From Polyangium sp. y55x31 (lineage in GTDB: Bacteria > Myxococcota_A > Polyangia > Polyangiales > Polyangiaceae): a DNA stretch of 64,000 bases. Positions 1-8,617 of the stretch are shown here, piece by piece (position 1 is the first letter of the stretch; each line of letters opens with the position of its first letter). The notes under the pieces were generated by a model. That model had not been told where the DNA came from, made no database searches, and saw only the letters and a list, made by a program, of their open reading frames with translations. The translations under genes were made by a program, and so were the position numbers. Location: NCBI RefSeq assembly GCF_029946505.1, contig NZ_JARZHG010000012.1, positions 186,001 to 250,000 on the forward strand. The letters run 5' to 3'.

Positions 1-705
1 GCCCGCGTCGATGTGCAAGAGCTCCTCCCCCGGAGCGAAGACGTCGGTGAAGCGACCGAGCCGCTGCTCCGACAGGGGCTCTCCATCGGCGTCCAGCGCG
101 CCGACCACGACGACGCCGGGAGTCTTCTCGGGGAATGCATTCGAGACCGACGGATCATTGCCGGACGCGGCCACGACGACGAGCCCCTTATCGAGGACTT
201 TGCCCACGGCGTCGAACATCGCCTGCCATGCCGACCGGAAGACGAAGCTGCACGAGACGACGTCGCATTCGAGCCGGAGGGCCGTCTCGAGGCCTGCGAT
301 GACGCGGTCCTCCTCGGGATTGCCGTCGAGGTCCGCGACACGAATGCTGACCAGCGTGGCCTCGGGCGCGACGCCGGGCGCGCGCTTGTCGCGCGAAGCG
401 ATGAGGCTCGCGCAAGCCGTCCCGTGGCCCGCTCGATCCCCGGGGCCGACGTGATTGCCATCGTGATCGAGATAAAGCGCATCGGCACCGAGCAACCCGG
501 ACACGCGCGCGACGCCGCTGTCGAGCAGCGCGACGCGGACCCCCTCGCCCCGCGTCTTCTTCCACAGGCCGGGGACGCCGAGCGCCACGAGGTGGTCGCT
601 CTCCAACCCCCGGCTGGACGTGAACGACGCTAGAATCCTCGGCGCCCCCTTGTTGCGCGACGCGTGCACCTCGAAGGGAGCCCATGCCACGACAGAACGA
701 CTCAT
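1..705 (-). CDS. S8 subtilisin-like serine protease, C-terminus cut by window edge
   Basis: The first 235 residues of a subtilase are encoded here and the gene runs off the left edge. Three landmarks of the family are visible: the catalytic Asp in LLDSG (D62), the catalytic His in GHGTACAS (H94) and the oxyanion Asn in AASGND (N183). The segment VDVFAPGE-like FTDVFAPGEE just before the edge is typical of the stretch ahead of the catalytic Ser, which lies outside the window. The ATG is preceded by GGGAGG about 7 nt upstream. There is no obvious signal peptide; the N-terminal 45 residues look like a short pro-region or extension. It is divergent from the gene at 1014. Family assignment is firm; substrate is unknown. 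Confidence 0.9.
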   Translation of the reverse strand, partial: MSRSVVAWAPFEVHASRNKGAPRILASFTSSRGLESDHLVALGVPGLWKKTRGEGVRVALLDSGVARVSGLLGADALYLDHDGNHVGPGDRAGHGTACASLIASRDKRAPGVAPEATLVSIRVADLDGNPEEDRVIAGLETALRLECDVVSCSFVFRSAWQAMFDAVGKVLDKGLVVVAASGNDPSVSNAFPEKTPGVVVVGALDADGEPLSEQRLGRFTDVFAPGEELLHIDAG

Positions 706-1013
706 TTGCATACCTCCCGAGCAAGCGCTCGACACGAAGACGGACAATGGGCAATGACCGTGCCAGGCTCTTCCGTTCCTCGTGATTCGCGGCTTTTCGA
801 GAGGGCGACCTTCCCGCACCACGCATAGCGTGCACGTGCGCGCAGGTCCTGCGCTGGAGCGAAGGGCACGCGCGGCGAGTGGGTTCGAATGTCCCGGGCC
901 ACGCCGCCATGCGCGACCCTTCGGGGCTCGTCCACGCCCCTCGACACCTCGTCCCCCCTCCTCGACACCACACCCCCTTCCCCTTTCTCACCCTTTCGTG
1001 ATAAATACCTCCC
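706..1013. other. Divergent intergenic region
   Basis: This 308-bp gap separates the divergent subtilase and the gene at 1014, so it should hold both promoters. No convincing gene is seen. A 10-bp direct repeat CCTCGACACC occurs at 939-948 and 960-969, 21 bp apart (about two helical turns), which could be a regulator site. A T-loop-like stretch near 880-895 does not form a tRNA. Confidence 0.5.
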
Positions 1014-1787
1014 ATGTCGCCCACCGCGCCCGATCCCGCCCAATACACCCGTGCTCCGGTCATGACCCTCGAAGGTGGCATCACGCTTTGCCGCGTCCTC
1101 GCGGAGAGCTGCCCCAAGGCCATGCCGGCGTCCGTCAAGAAGTCGCAAAAGCGGCTCACGGAGGTCGCGGAGGCGGCGCAGGTCGCTTATACGTTGCGCA
1201 AGAAGGCGCTCGGGCGCGGGGGCGAGGAGGATTCGCGGCCCATCGACAGGGCCGGCGACAATTCATGGGGCGCGCTGCGCGGCAGGCTCCAGGCGTATAC
1301 GTTGCTCCCCGCGGAGACGTATCCGGACGCGAAGCGCGCGGCCGAGATCCTCGCGAGCTTGTTCGGCGAATCGGGGCTCTCGTTCCTCACGGAATCGTAT
1401 CCCGAGCAATATGCCATCGCGGACTCCGTGCTCCGGCGCATCGACGAGGAGGGGTTCGCCGTCGATATCGATCGGATCGCCGGCAAGGAGTTCCTCGCGA
1501 ACGTCCGCGTGCAGCACGTCGCGTATGGGAAGATGGTGGCCGGCGTGTTGCAGCGCGAGGCGGCGCTCTCCGAGGACCTCGGCGAGCACGTGCGGGCCAT
1601 GGGGCAGGAGATCGTCGATTACGCGACGAAGGTGCTCGCCACGATCGAGCGGGACAAGCCGGCGACGATCACGGCGGCGCGGACCGCCCTCCGGCCGCTC
1701 GATTCGTTCCGGGAGGCCACGCAGAAGCGCCCGCGCAGCAGCGGCGAGGCCGACGCAGGCCCGCCGGCCTCGCCCGAAAGGACGTGA
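1014..1787 (+). CDS. Protein of unknown function, 257 aa
   Basis: I do not recognise this protein. It has no signal peptide or membrane segment and reads as mostly helical, with charged stretches (KKSQKRLTEVAEAAQ; LRRIDEEGFAVDIDRIAGKEF) and a low-complexity tail rich in R, S, P and E after about residue 230. Codon usage has the strong G/C third-position bias of its neighbours, which supports coding. The ATG at 1014 follows ATAAATACCTCCC, which lacks a good ribosome site. An in-frame ATG at 1062 (MTLEGG) is an alternative start. Downstream lies a repeat-rich non-coding stretch rather than a partner gene. Confidence 0.65.
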   Translation: MSPTAPDPAQYTRAPVMTLEGGITLCRVLAESCPKAMPASVKKSQKRLTEVAEAAQVAYTLRKKALGRGGEEDSRPIDRAGDNSWGALRGRLQAYTLLPAETYPDAKRAAEILASLFGESGLSFLTESYPEQYAIADSVLRRIDEEGFAVDIDRIAGKEFLANVRVQHVAYGKMVAGVLQREAALSEDLGEHVRAMGQEIVDYATKVLATIERDKPATITAARTALRPLDSFREATQKRPRSSGEADAGPPASPERT

Positions 1788-2270
1788 GGGCGTCGCCCGA
1801 GGCCGATCGGTCTCGGGGAGCGGGTCGGGACATCGATCGGGGAGGCCGGGAGGCGTCGGGATTCGAGGGGACGAGATGCGTCCCGAGGCCTCCGGGCTTG
1901 CGATATCGAGGCGAAAGGTCATTCCGAGAGGCCGGGCGGTCTGCAAAATCGGGGGAACAGGTCGTCTCGCGAGGCCGGGCGGTCTGCCGAATCGGGGGAA
2001 CGGGTCGTCTCGCGAGGCCGGGAGGCCTTCCGGCAGGGGTCGTGCTCCTGTTCGGGAGGCCTTTAGGCTTGCCAGATCACAATATCAGGGGCGACCGGCA
2101 TTACATCCTGCCTGCCGGCCTTGCGCAGGACCCGCTCGGAGGACCTGTACGGGTGCACCGACGCTGGCGCGATCGGATGAAACATTGGCGTGATCCGATT
2201 GGCGCCTCGTTCCCGGGAGGCGAATGCTGTCCGGGTGAGCCGCGATGTCGGCTCTGGAAAGGTCGATTGC
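1788..2270. other. Repeat-rich intergenic region
   Basis: This 483-bp stretch has no convincing gene. It contains 43-bp tandem repeats (1918-2046, listed separately) and looser copies of the same GAGGCCGGGAGGC theme at about 1840-1900. Near 2174-2197 the sequence CGGATGAAACATTGGCGTGATCCG has 5-bp inverted ends, a possible operator for the SDR that starts at 2271. Confidence 0.5.
1918..2046. repeat. 43-bp tandem repeat, two full copies plus a partial
   Basis: Copies at 1918-1960 and 1961-2003 share GAGGCCGGGCGGTCTGC and AATCGGGGGAAC in the same register. A third copy starts at 2004 with GTCGTCTCGCGAGGCCGGG and then diverges. The unit length (43) is not a multiple of three and no gene spans it. 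Confidence 0.85.
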
Positions 2271-3155
2271 ATGTCCAAGGTTTGGCTCATCACGGGAAGT
2301 GCGCGCGGGCTCGGATGGGAAATCGCGCAGGCTGCGCTCGCGGCCGGCCATCGCGTCGTCGCCACGGCGCGCAAACCCGAGCATCTAAGCGCGCTCGTCG
2401 AGGCGCATCCCGAGCACGCGCGCGCGGTCGCGCTCGACGTATCCGATCCGGCCGCGGCGCGCGCTGCGGTCGAGGCTGCGGTGCGCGAATTCGGTCGCCT
2501 CGACGTCCTCGTCAACAATGCGGGGTATGCGAATGTCTGCTCGATCGAAGACGTGAGCGACGAGGACTTCCGCGCGCAGTTCGAGACCAATTTCTTCGGC
2601 CTCGTGAACGTGACGCGCGCGGCGCTCCCCGTCCTGCGAAAGCAGCGCGACGGACACATCATCCAGATCTCGTCGATCGGAGGTCGCAAAGGCTCCCCCG
2701 GCCTGGGCTCGTATCAATCGGCGAAATTCGCCGTCGAGGGCTTCTCCGAGGTGCTCCACGCCGAGGTGCGGCCGCTCGGCATTCGCGTGACGATCGTGGA
2801 GCCCGGGGGTTTTCGCACCGACTGGGCCGGCTCGTCGATGCGCATCGATCCGATCCAGCCCGACTACGAGCAGACCGTCGGCGCGGTGCGTGGCCTCGTC
2901 CGCAAGACCCAGGACGCGGTCCGCGGCGATCCCAAAAAGGGCGCGCAGGCGATCGTGAAGGTGGCGGCGGAGCCGAAGCCGCCGCTGCGCCTCTTGCTCG
3001 GGACCGACGCGATGTTCATCGCGAAGACGACGGCCGCCGCACAGGCGGCCGAGGACGCGAAGTGGGCGCCCCTCAGCGCTTCGACCGACTTCGACGGCCT
3101 CGGCGACTTCGCCGACACGGAGGTGGCCAAGATGCTCCTCGCCGTGCGACAATGA
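2271..3155 (+). CDS. Short-chain dehydrogenase/reductase (SDR)
   Basis: This 294-residue protein is an NAD(P)-dependent oxidoreductase of the classical SDR fold. The cofactor motif TGSARGLG is at residues 9-16, NNAG at 82-85 and the catalytic YxxxK as YQSAK (Y148, K152), after a catalytic Ser in ISSIGG. The start is the ATG of MSKVWLITG, which has GGAAAGG upstream; an in-frame GTG at 2190 would add a tail without SDR character. The C-terminal 100 residues are longer than minimal SDRs, as in the subgroup whose members carry PGGFRTDW after the active site. The AraC gene begins 4 nt after its stop, so the two are co-transcribed. Substrate unknown. Confidence 0.92.
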   Translation: MSKVWLITGSARGLGWEIAQAALAAGHRVVATARKPEHLSALVEAHPEHARAVALDVSDPAAARAAVEAAVREFGRLDVLVNNAGYANVCSIEDVSDEDFRAQFETNFFGLVNVTRAALPVLRKQRDGHIIQISSIGGRKGSPGLGSYQSAKFAVEGFSEVLHAEVRPLGIRVTIVEPGGFRTDWAGSSMRIDPIQPDYEQTVGAVRGLVRKTQDAVRGDPKKGAQAIVKVAAEPKPPLRLLLGTDAMFIAKTTAAAQAAEDAKWAPLSASTDFDGLGDFADTEVAKMLLAVRQ

Positions 3156-3159
3156 GGCA

Positions 3160-4164
3160 ATGGCGGAGCTCGTTCCCATCCCCGGCGTGATGATCGAGCG
3201 CCTCGCGGCGCTCGACCTCGACGTCGACCGCATTCTCGCCAAGGTCGGCCTCTCGCGCGCGCACCTCGCCCCCCCGCGGACGCGCCTCACCACCGCGGAG
3301 TTCTTCGCGTTGTGGGACGCGATCGAGGAGGCGAGCGGCGCGCGTGATCTCGGCCTCCGCCTCGGCGCCGGGGCGCTGCCGCACAAGTACGACGTCGCGT
3401 CGATGGCCGCGCTCCACGCGGCGACGCTTGGCGAGGCGCTCGAAAAGCTCGCGAAGTACAAGCGGCTCGTCTGCCCGGAGGAGGTGTTCGTCGAAATCGA
3501 AAAAGGGGAGGCGCGCGTCGGCTTCCATTGGTGGCTCGCGGAGGGCGAGCCGCCGCGGCTCCTCGTGGACGGCACGTTTGCCGCCGTCCTCGCCCTCGCG
3601 CGGCGCGGCACCCAGAAAAACATCACGCCGGTGCGCGTCGAGCTCGCGCGGCGGCGCATGGACGCGGCCCTCCTCGCGCGCCATTTCAATTGTGAGATTC
3701 GCTTCGACGCGCCGGTCGATCGCCTCGTCTTGCCCGAGGCCGCGCTCGCCGAGCCTTTCGTGACGCACAACGCGGACCTGCTCGCGCTTCTCCTTCCCGG
3801 CCTCGACAGCGAGCTCGCGCAGGAAGGCCGTCGCCGCTCGCTCGCCGACGACGTGCGCCTCGCGCTTTGCCGCCGCATGTGCGGCGAGCGCCCGTCCGTC
3901 GACAAGGTCGCGAAGGACCTTCGAATGAGCCCGCGCACGCTGCAGCGCCGGCTCGGGGAGGCCGGGACGAGTTACCAGCGCCTGCTCGACGACGTCCGTT
4001 ATCAATCCGCGCGCCGGCTGCTCGCGCGCACCGATCTCGAAGCCGGCGAGGTCGCCTTCCTCCTGGGATTCGAGGAGCTCAATTCATTCGCGCGGGCGTT
4101 CCAGGGCTGGGAGGGCATGACGCCCGCGCGCTACCGCCGGCTCGCCGCTGCTCCGCAACCGTGA
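3160..4164 (+). CDS. AraC-family transcriptional regulator
   Basis: This 334-residue protein has an N-terminal arabinose-binding-like (OruR/FtrA type) sensing domain over about residues 15-200 and a C-terminal double helix-turn-helix (about 230-325), seen in SVDKVAKDLRMSPRTLQRRL and in GEVAFLLGFEELNSFARAFQGWEGMTPARYRR, the classic AraC signature. It lies 4 nt downstream of the SDR at 2271 and probably controls that SDR operon in response to its substrate or product. The signal molecule cannot be read from sequence. Confidence 0.93.
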   Translation: MAELVPIPGVMIERLAALDLDVDRILAKVGLSRAHLAPPRTRLTTAEFFALWDAIEEASGARDLGLRLGAGALPHKYDVASMAALHAATLGEALEKLAKYKRLVCPEEVFVEIEKGEARVGFHWWLAEGEPPRLLVDGTFAAVLALARRGTQKNITPVRVELARRRMDAALLARHFNCEIRFDAPVDRLVLPEAALAEPFVTHNADLLALLLPGLDSELAQEGRRRSLADDVRLALCRRMCGERPSVDKVAKDLRMSPRTLQRRLGEAGTSYQRLLDDVRYQSARRLLARTDLEAGEVAFLLGFEELNSFARAFQGWEGMTPARYRRLAAAPQP

Positions 4165-4239
4165 GCGGCGTCGCGTAACCTTGCTCGGCGGCATGATCCG
4201 CTTGCGCGTGCGCGGGCAATTTTGGTACGCATCGGCCCC

Positions 4240-5169
4240 ATGAAACCGGAAGAATCGCTGGCCGAGGCTTTCGAGCGGATCACGACCTGGATGACGAAGC
4301 ATGGCGCGGAGCTCCTGGCCGAGAACCTCGCGCCCGGCGCGAGCGCGGAACGACTGGCGGAGGCCGAGGCGGAGCTCGGGTTTTCGCTGGGGGCCGAGCT
4401 ACGGGCTCTGTGGTCGCTCCACGACGGCCAGCACGAGGAGATGAACGGATTCGTCGAAGCCTTCGATCTCTTCTCGATCGAACGAGCCCTCGGCGAAAGG
4501 GACTCCGTCATGAACGCGCTCGGGTTCCTGCGCGAGACCCCTCAGGCCATGCCGGAGTCGGGCCTCACGAATGCCGAGCTCTTCTCGGATGCCTGGATTC
4601 CTTTTGCCGGCCGCGACTCCGATGGGCTCGCCGTGAACACGGTGAGCGGGCGCGTGTTCGATGTTCGCCACGACGGTTGGCCTACCCTTTACCTGCACGC
4701 GGCTTCGATCGTGGATTGGGCGACCCAGTACGCGTCTCGCGTCGTCGCGGACGATTACCGCGTGGAGGAGGGATTCGGCGACTATTACCTCGAGCTCCGC
4801 AACCGGGAGGCTGAGCGCAGAGAAGAGGAGCAACGTCGCGCCGAGCGGGAAGAGCGGCAGCGCAAGAACAAGATGTCCGCGAAGGAGCTGCTCGACGAGG
4901 CTGTCGCGCAAAATCGAGACGACGCGGCGCAGGAGGTCCTGGAGCGAGCGGAGCGGAAGTCGAAAGCCGCGTTCACCGAGGCCGTCTCGTTGCTCTTCGC
5001 CGCGGGCGCGTCTCCGGCGTTCCTCGCGAGCGCTTTGCGCCCCATGCTGAACCGACTCACGTTGTCCGCGGCGCAGTGGCAGATCGTCGCGGAAGGCGGC
5101 GCTCGTATCGGCAACAACGCCATCCGCGACATTGCCCTCGCGCGGGCCCGTGCTGCCGCACAGAGCTGA
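4240..5169 (+). CDS. SMI1/KNR4 (SUKH) family protein with C-terminal coiled coil
   Basis: The N-terminal 150 residues match the SUKH fold: a helical entry, then RLAEAEAELGFSLGAELRALWSLHDGQ, the typical core 'E-x-lG-x-LP-x-x-l...l-x-x-h-G', followed by WIPFAGRDSDGLAVNTVSGRVFDV. SUKH proteins often act as immunity proteins to polymorphic toxins, but many are house-keeping, and no toxin gene adjoins this one. The C-terminal half has a highly charged coiled coil (EAERREEEQRRAEREERQRKNK) and a helical domain. The ATG at 4240 is preferred over an in-frame TTG at 4222. Total length is 309 residues. Confidence 0.8.
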   Translation: MKPEESLAEAFERITTWMTKHGAELLAENLAPGASAERLAEAEAELGFSLGAELRALWSLHDGQHEEMNGFVEAFDLFSIERALGERDSVMNALGFLRETPQAMPESGLTNAELFSDAWIPFAGRDSDGLAVNTVSGRVFDVRHDGWPTLYLHAASIVDWATQYASRVVADDYRVEEGFGDYYLELRNREAERREEEQRRAEREERQRKNKMSAKELLDEAVAQNRDDAAQEVLERAERKSKAAFTEAVSLLFAAGASPAFLASALRPMLNRLTLSAAQWQIVAEGGARIGNNAIRDIALARARAAAQS

Positions 5170-5237
5170 ATGGGCGTGACGAAGCCGGGTACACCGGCCA
5201 CGGCCATTGACAAGATGTGAGCATCTGCCCTACGAAC

Positions 5238-6137
5238 ATGGAGGTGGAGCACCTCAACATCGCGATCTTGGGCGACACCCACGGTCACCTCACGCTGGCG
5301 TACCGGGTCCTGAAGCGGTGGCAAGAGGAGGAAGGGCAGACGATCCACCTGATCTTGCAGGTTGGGGATTTTGGTGCCTTTCCGCCACCCTACCGATTGG
5401 ACAAGGCCACCAAGCGCTTCGCGGAGAGTGATCCGGACGAGCTGGGCTTCACCGCCTATTTTCACGGAGAGCCCGAGGCCGAGGAGATCCTGGGCCCCGA
5501 TGCGGCGGAGCACCGCAGGATCGACGCGGACATGATCTTCATCCGCGGCAATCACGAGGACTTTTCCTACCTCTGCGAGCTCGACGGCACGGACCACGGC
5601 CCGGTGCCCGTCGACGCATTCGAAAGAATTCATTATCTCAAGAGCGGTGTGCCGTTCACGTACGAGAAGGGCGGTCATTCGTTGCGGATCGCTGGCCTGG
5701 GGGGTATCGCGGACGAGGGCGGCAACCCGGTCAAGAACGACGGCGGGGAGTGCTATACCAAGCAAGACATCAAGCGGCTGTTTGCCTTGAAAGAGCAGCT
5801 CGACGTCTTCTTGTCGCATGAACCGCCGCTCGACGCGGCGACCCGCATCCACCCCAAGTATGCGGGCGCCGGGTCCTCCGCGGTGCGAGACTTCATCCTG
5901 AACCTTCAGCCGGCATATCACTTCTGCGGGCACTACCATGAAGAGGGGCAGGAGATTTCCTTCTCCACGACCACCCGGAGCTACCACATGAACGCCGTGA
6001 GCTTCTGGCGCCCGCACCGGTTGAACCCGGGGTGCATCGGCATCTTGCAGTGGCAGGGGTCCCGCGCGCTCGGAATGTCGTTCTTGGACGCACCCTGGCT
6101 CAAGGAGTACACCAAGAGCACGTATCGGTACCTGTGA
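5238..6137 (+). CDS. Calcineurin-like metallophosphoesterase
   Basis: The five metal-binding blocks of the calcineurin-like phosphoesterase superfamily are all present in order: GDTHG, GDFG, GNHED, LSHEPP and GHYH. The protein (about 299 residues) has no signal peptide, so it should be cytoplasmic. The long insert between the second and third blocks (about 50 residues) and the late GHYH resemble the RNA lariat-debranching-like branch of the superfamily, but this is only a resemblance. The start is uncertain: GTG 5217, ATG 5238 and GTG 5244 are in frame and none has a good ribosome site. It is convergent with the SDR that ends at 6151. Confidence 0.85.
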   Translation: MEVEHLNIAILGDTHGHLTLAYRVLKRWQEEEGQTIHLILQVGDFGAFPPPYRLDKATKRFAESDPDELGFTAYFHGEPEAEEILGPDAAEHRRIDADMIFIRGNHEDFSYLCELDGTDHGPVPVDAFERIHYLKSGVPFTYEKGGHSLRIAGLGGIADEGGNPVKNDGGECYTKQDIKRLFALKEQLDVFLSHEPPLDAATRIHPKYAGAGSSAVRDFILNLQPAYHFCGHYHEEGQEISFSTTTRSYHMNAVSFWRPHRLNPGCIGILQWQGSRALGMSFLDAPWLKEYTKSTYRYL

Positions 6138-6150
6138 TGCGCCGGTCGCT

Positions 6151-6996
6151 TCAGCGCGGGAAGTCGATCGAGACCGAGACGTCGCGCCAGGCTTCGAGCT
6201 CCTGCGCCACGAATGCATTCTTCGTTTCGATCGCCGCGACGGCGTCACTGCCGAGCGGGAGGCGGAGCGGGGGATTGTCCGCGCGGGTCAGATCGACCAC
6301 GGCCCGCGCGAGGCGCACCGGATCGCCCGGCTGCTGCAGGCTCACCGATTTCGCGCGCTCGCGGACCTTGCCCGACGTCTCGGCGTAATCGGGGATGGTC
6401 GCCTCCGTATCGACCACCGACTTCGACTCCAGGAACTCCGTTCGAATGTAGCCGGGCTCGAGGACCGTCACGGCAATGCCGAGGGGCGCAAGCTCGGCGT
6501 GCAGCGCCTCCGAGATCCCTTCGACAGCGAACTTGGTGGAGCAATAGACGCCGAAGCCGGGGCCGGACCGATAGCCGCCGACCGAGGACAGATTGAGGAT
6601 GTGCCCCGACCGTTGTTTCCTGAGCACCGGGAGCACGGCACGGGTGACCGTGAGGAGCCCGAAGACGTTCGTCTCGTAGAGGCGCCGCACATCCTCGCCC
6701 GAGGTCTCCTCGACCGCGCCGATCAGCCCGTAGCCCGCATTGTTCACGAGCACGTCGATCCTGCCGAAGCGCGCGAGCGCCGCCTCGACCGCGGCCGCGA
6801 CCGAGCTCTCGCTCGTCACGTCGAGCGCGACGGGCAGCAGGGCTTCGGTTGCCCCGAATCGCTCGACCAAGCGCTTCGGATCACGCGCGGTCGCGACGAC
6901 GAAGTCGCCCGCCGCAAGCGCCGCGCTCGTGATTTCCGCGCCGATGCCGCGCGACGCACCCGTGATGAACCAGACCCGCTTCGTTTGCTTCGTCAT
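6151..6996 (-). CDS. Short-chain dehydrogenase/reductase (SDR)
   Basis: This 281-residue SDR shows the cofactor motif TGASRGIG near residue 12, NNAGYG, the catalytic Ser in LSSVGG and the catalytic YxxxK as YCSTK. The ATG has AGGAGCTC just upstream. It is divergent from the LysR gene at 7098, with a 101-bp shared promoter region carrying an inverted repeat, the usual layout of a LysR regulator and its target. It resembles the SDRs at 2271 and 36954 in the region after the active site (LEPGYIRTEF here), so the three look like paralogues. Substrate unknown. Confidence 0.93.
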   Translation of the reverse strand: MTKQTKRVWFITGASRGIGAEITSAALAAGDFVVATARDPKRLVERFGATEALLPVALDVTSESSVAAAVEAALARFGRIDVLVNNAGYGLIGAVEETSGEDVRRLYETNVFGLLTVTRAVLPVLRKQRSGHILNLSSVGGYRSGPGFGVYCSTKFAVEGISEALHAELAPLGIAVTVLEPGYIRTEFLESKSVVDTEATIPDYAETSGKVRERAKSVSLQQPGDPVRLARAVVDLTRADNPPLRLPLGSDAVAAIETKNAFVAQELEAWRDVSVSIDFPR

Positions 6997-7071
6997 GATG
7001 AGCTCCTTTCGACGACGTTGAACATAGGCCCGTCCGACCGTGAAGACAATCAGGGTAGTTCTTGATGGGTC

Positions 7072-7088
7072 ATGAACTCCTGGTTCAT
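7072..7088. promoter_or_regulatory. LysR-type operator dyad
   Basis: A perfect inverted repeat ATGAAC-N5-GTTCAT lies 10 nt before the LysR ATG. A further half-site AGTTC at 7057-7061 pairs with GAACT (7074-7078), giving AGTTC-N12-GAACT across the same region. Overlapping half-sites in a LysR/target divergent gap fit autoregulation plus control of the SDR. Binding is inferred. Confidence 0.6.
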
Positions 7089-7097
7089 AATCTGCGC

Positions 7098-8021
7098 ATG
7101 GAAGACACGTTCGACGGGCTCACCGCGTTCCTCGCCGTGGCCAACCACAAAAGCTTCACGGCGGCCGCCGCCGACATGGGCGTTTCGCCGACGGCGATGA
7201 GCCAGAAGATCAAGCTGCTCGAGCGGCGCCTCGGCGTCGTGCTCTTCCAGCGCACGACGCGGCGCGTGGCGCTCACCGAGGCAGGAGAGAATCTCCATGC
7301 GCGCCTGAAGCCTGCCATCGCGGAAGTGGAGGACGCAATCGCCGCGCTCGGCGACTACCGCGGCCGTCCTTCGGGGCGGCTGCGCATCACCGCGCCGCGC
7401 GCGAGCGGAAGCTGGTTGCTCCCGCCGCTCGCGACGCGCATGGGCGAGCTGTACCCGGAGCTTTCCCTCGAAATATCGCTCGACGACGCGTTCGTCGACA
7501 TCGTGGAGGCGGGCTTCGACGCTGGAATCCGGCTCGGGGACGCCGTCGAAAAGGACATGGTGCGCGTGCCCATGACGAAATATTCGTCGTGGTCGATCGT
7601 CGCCGCGCCGAGTTACCTCGCGCGCGCGGGACGGCCGCGCAAGCCCGAGGACCTGGTCCGCCATCAAGGAATCCGCCAGCGCATGATCGCGACCGGTATC
7701 GTCTATCGGTGGGAGTTCGAACGGCAGGGCAAACCCTTGACGGTCGACGTCCCCGGAAACGTCGTCGTCAACGACATCGGCCTCATGGTCGCGCTGGCCC
7801 TCGAAGGCGCGGGGCTCGCGTACGTGCCGGACGAGTCCATCGTCGACGCCGTCGCCGAGGGCCGGCTCGAGCGCGTGCTCGAGCCCTTCGTGACCCCCGG
7901 CCCGGGGTTCTGCCTCTACTTTCCGGCGCGCATGCAGGAGCAGCCCAAGCTCAAGGCCCTCGTCGAAATCGTGAAGAGCATGCGTGACGAGCCCCGCTCG
8001 CAGCCCAAAGGCAAGAGGTAA
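7098..8021 (+). CDS. LysR-family transcriptional regulator
   Basis: This 307-residue protein has the N-terminal winged helix of the LysR family (FLAVANHKSFTAAAADMGVSPTAMSQKIKLLERRLGVVLFQRTTRRVALTEAG) and a periplasmic-binding-protein-like effector domain over the remaining 210 residues, including GAGLAYVPDESI near the end. The start is the ATG of MEDTFDG; an upstream in-frame TTG at 7062 would run through the operator dyad. It is divergent from the SDR at 6151-6996, its likely target. Confidence 0.93.
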   Translation: MEDTFDGLTAFLAVANHKSFTAAAADMGVSPTAMSQKIKLLERRLGVVLFQRTTRRVALTEAGENLHARLKPAIAEVEDAIAALGDYRGRPSGRLRITAPRASGSWLLPPLATRMGELYPELSLEISLDDAFVDIVEAGFDAGIRLGDAVEKDMVRVPMTKYSSWSIVAAPSYLARAGRPRKPEDLVRHQGIRQRMIATGIVYRWEFERQGKPLTVDVPGNVVVNDIGLMVALALEGAGLAYVPDESIVDAVAEGRLERVLEPFVTPGPGFCLYFPARMQEQPKLKALVEIVKSMRDEPRSQPKGKR

Positions 8022-8096
8022 TGGTCCCGACGCGCCGCCTCATCGAGCCCGGTTTCGTCGCTGCTCTTCCCTTGCCGACTCCTGCCTTCGTATGCG

Positions 8097-8543
8097 ATGG
8101 AAAGGTTCGTCATGGCGAGCAGCACCAGCAGGGGAAGGCTCGCGGAAGGCGAGGTCTTCCGGTCGAGCCAGTTCGTGGTTTTGCGAGAGTCTGGCGGGAA
8201 GCTCGTGCGAATCCGACGGACCGACGTACCGCTCGACGATCAGGCCACGGCGGACCTGCTCACGTTTTTCGATCGGTTCTTCCCGCCGCTCATGCGCCCT
8301 CAATTCGTCCTGCTGCTCGACTCGCGGGAGGCGCCCATGGCGGTCGATCGCGAGACGGAGCGGCGTGTGCACGAGACCGGCGCGCGGCTCCTTTCGGGGT
8401 TCATTCGCTCGGCCATCCTCGTCGCGAGCGCCACGGGCAAGCTCCAGGCCGCGCGCATGACGCGCGAGAGAGGCAAGGCATCGGTGTTCGTCGACGAGAC
8501 CGAGGCGCTCGCGTACCTGCTCTCCGAGCTTTCCTTCGATTGA
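8097..8543 (+). CDS. Conserved-type hypothetical protein, possibly STAS/SpoIIAA-like
   Basis: This 148-residue protein has no signal peptide. The pattern of a beta strand VLLLDSREAPMAV, a helix RETERRVHETGARLLSGFI, then RSAILVASATGKLQAARMTRERG and VFVDETEALAYL resembles the SpoIIAA/STAS-like folds found in many myxobacterial hypotheticals, but I see no diagnostic motif, so this is only a suggestion. Codon bias matches the neighbours. A second ATG at 8112 is possible. It stands alone between the LysR gene and the WD40-like gene. Confidence 0.6.
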   Translation: MERFVMASSTSRGRLAEGEVFRSSQFVVLRESGGKLVRIRRTDVPLDDQATADLLTFFDRFFPPLMRPQFVLLLDSREAPMAVDRETERRVHETGARLLSGFIRSAILVASATGKLQAARMTRERGKASVFVDETEALAYLLSELSFD

Positions 8544-8617
8544 TACGCAATGCGCTATGATCCGCGCCCTGCGAATCGTTTTGGCCCAAACTTTTTCCGG
8601 CGACGGTGGTGAGGAAC

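Noticed and set aside
870..910. T-loop-like stretch GGGTTCGAAT
   Set aside because: It resembles a tRNA T-arm, but the flanking bases do not form the 5-bp stem, and no anticodon arm or acceptor stem was found nearby.
782..3190. Long plus-strand frame across the unknown gene and SDR
   Set aside because: It reads in another frame through the real genes, with arginine-rich shadow composition and no domain; the SDR motifs lie in a different frame.
4240..5169. SUKH protein as immunity protein of a local toxin
   Set aside because: SUKH proteins often protect from toxins, but the adjacent genes (AraC, phosphoesterase) are not toxins, so I keep only the fold assignment.
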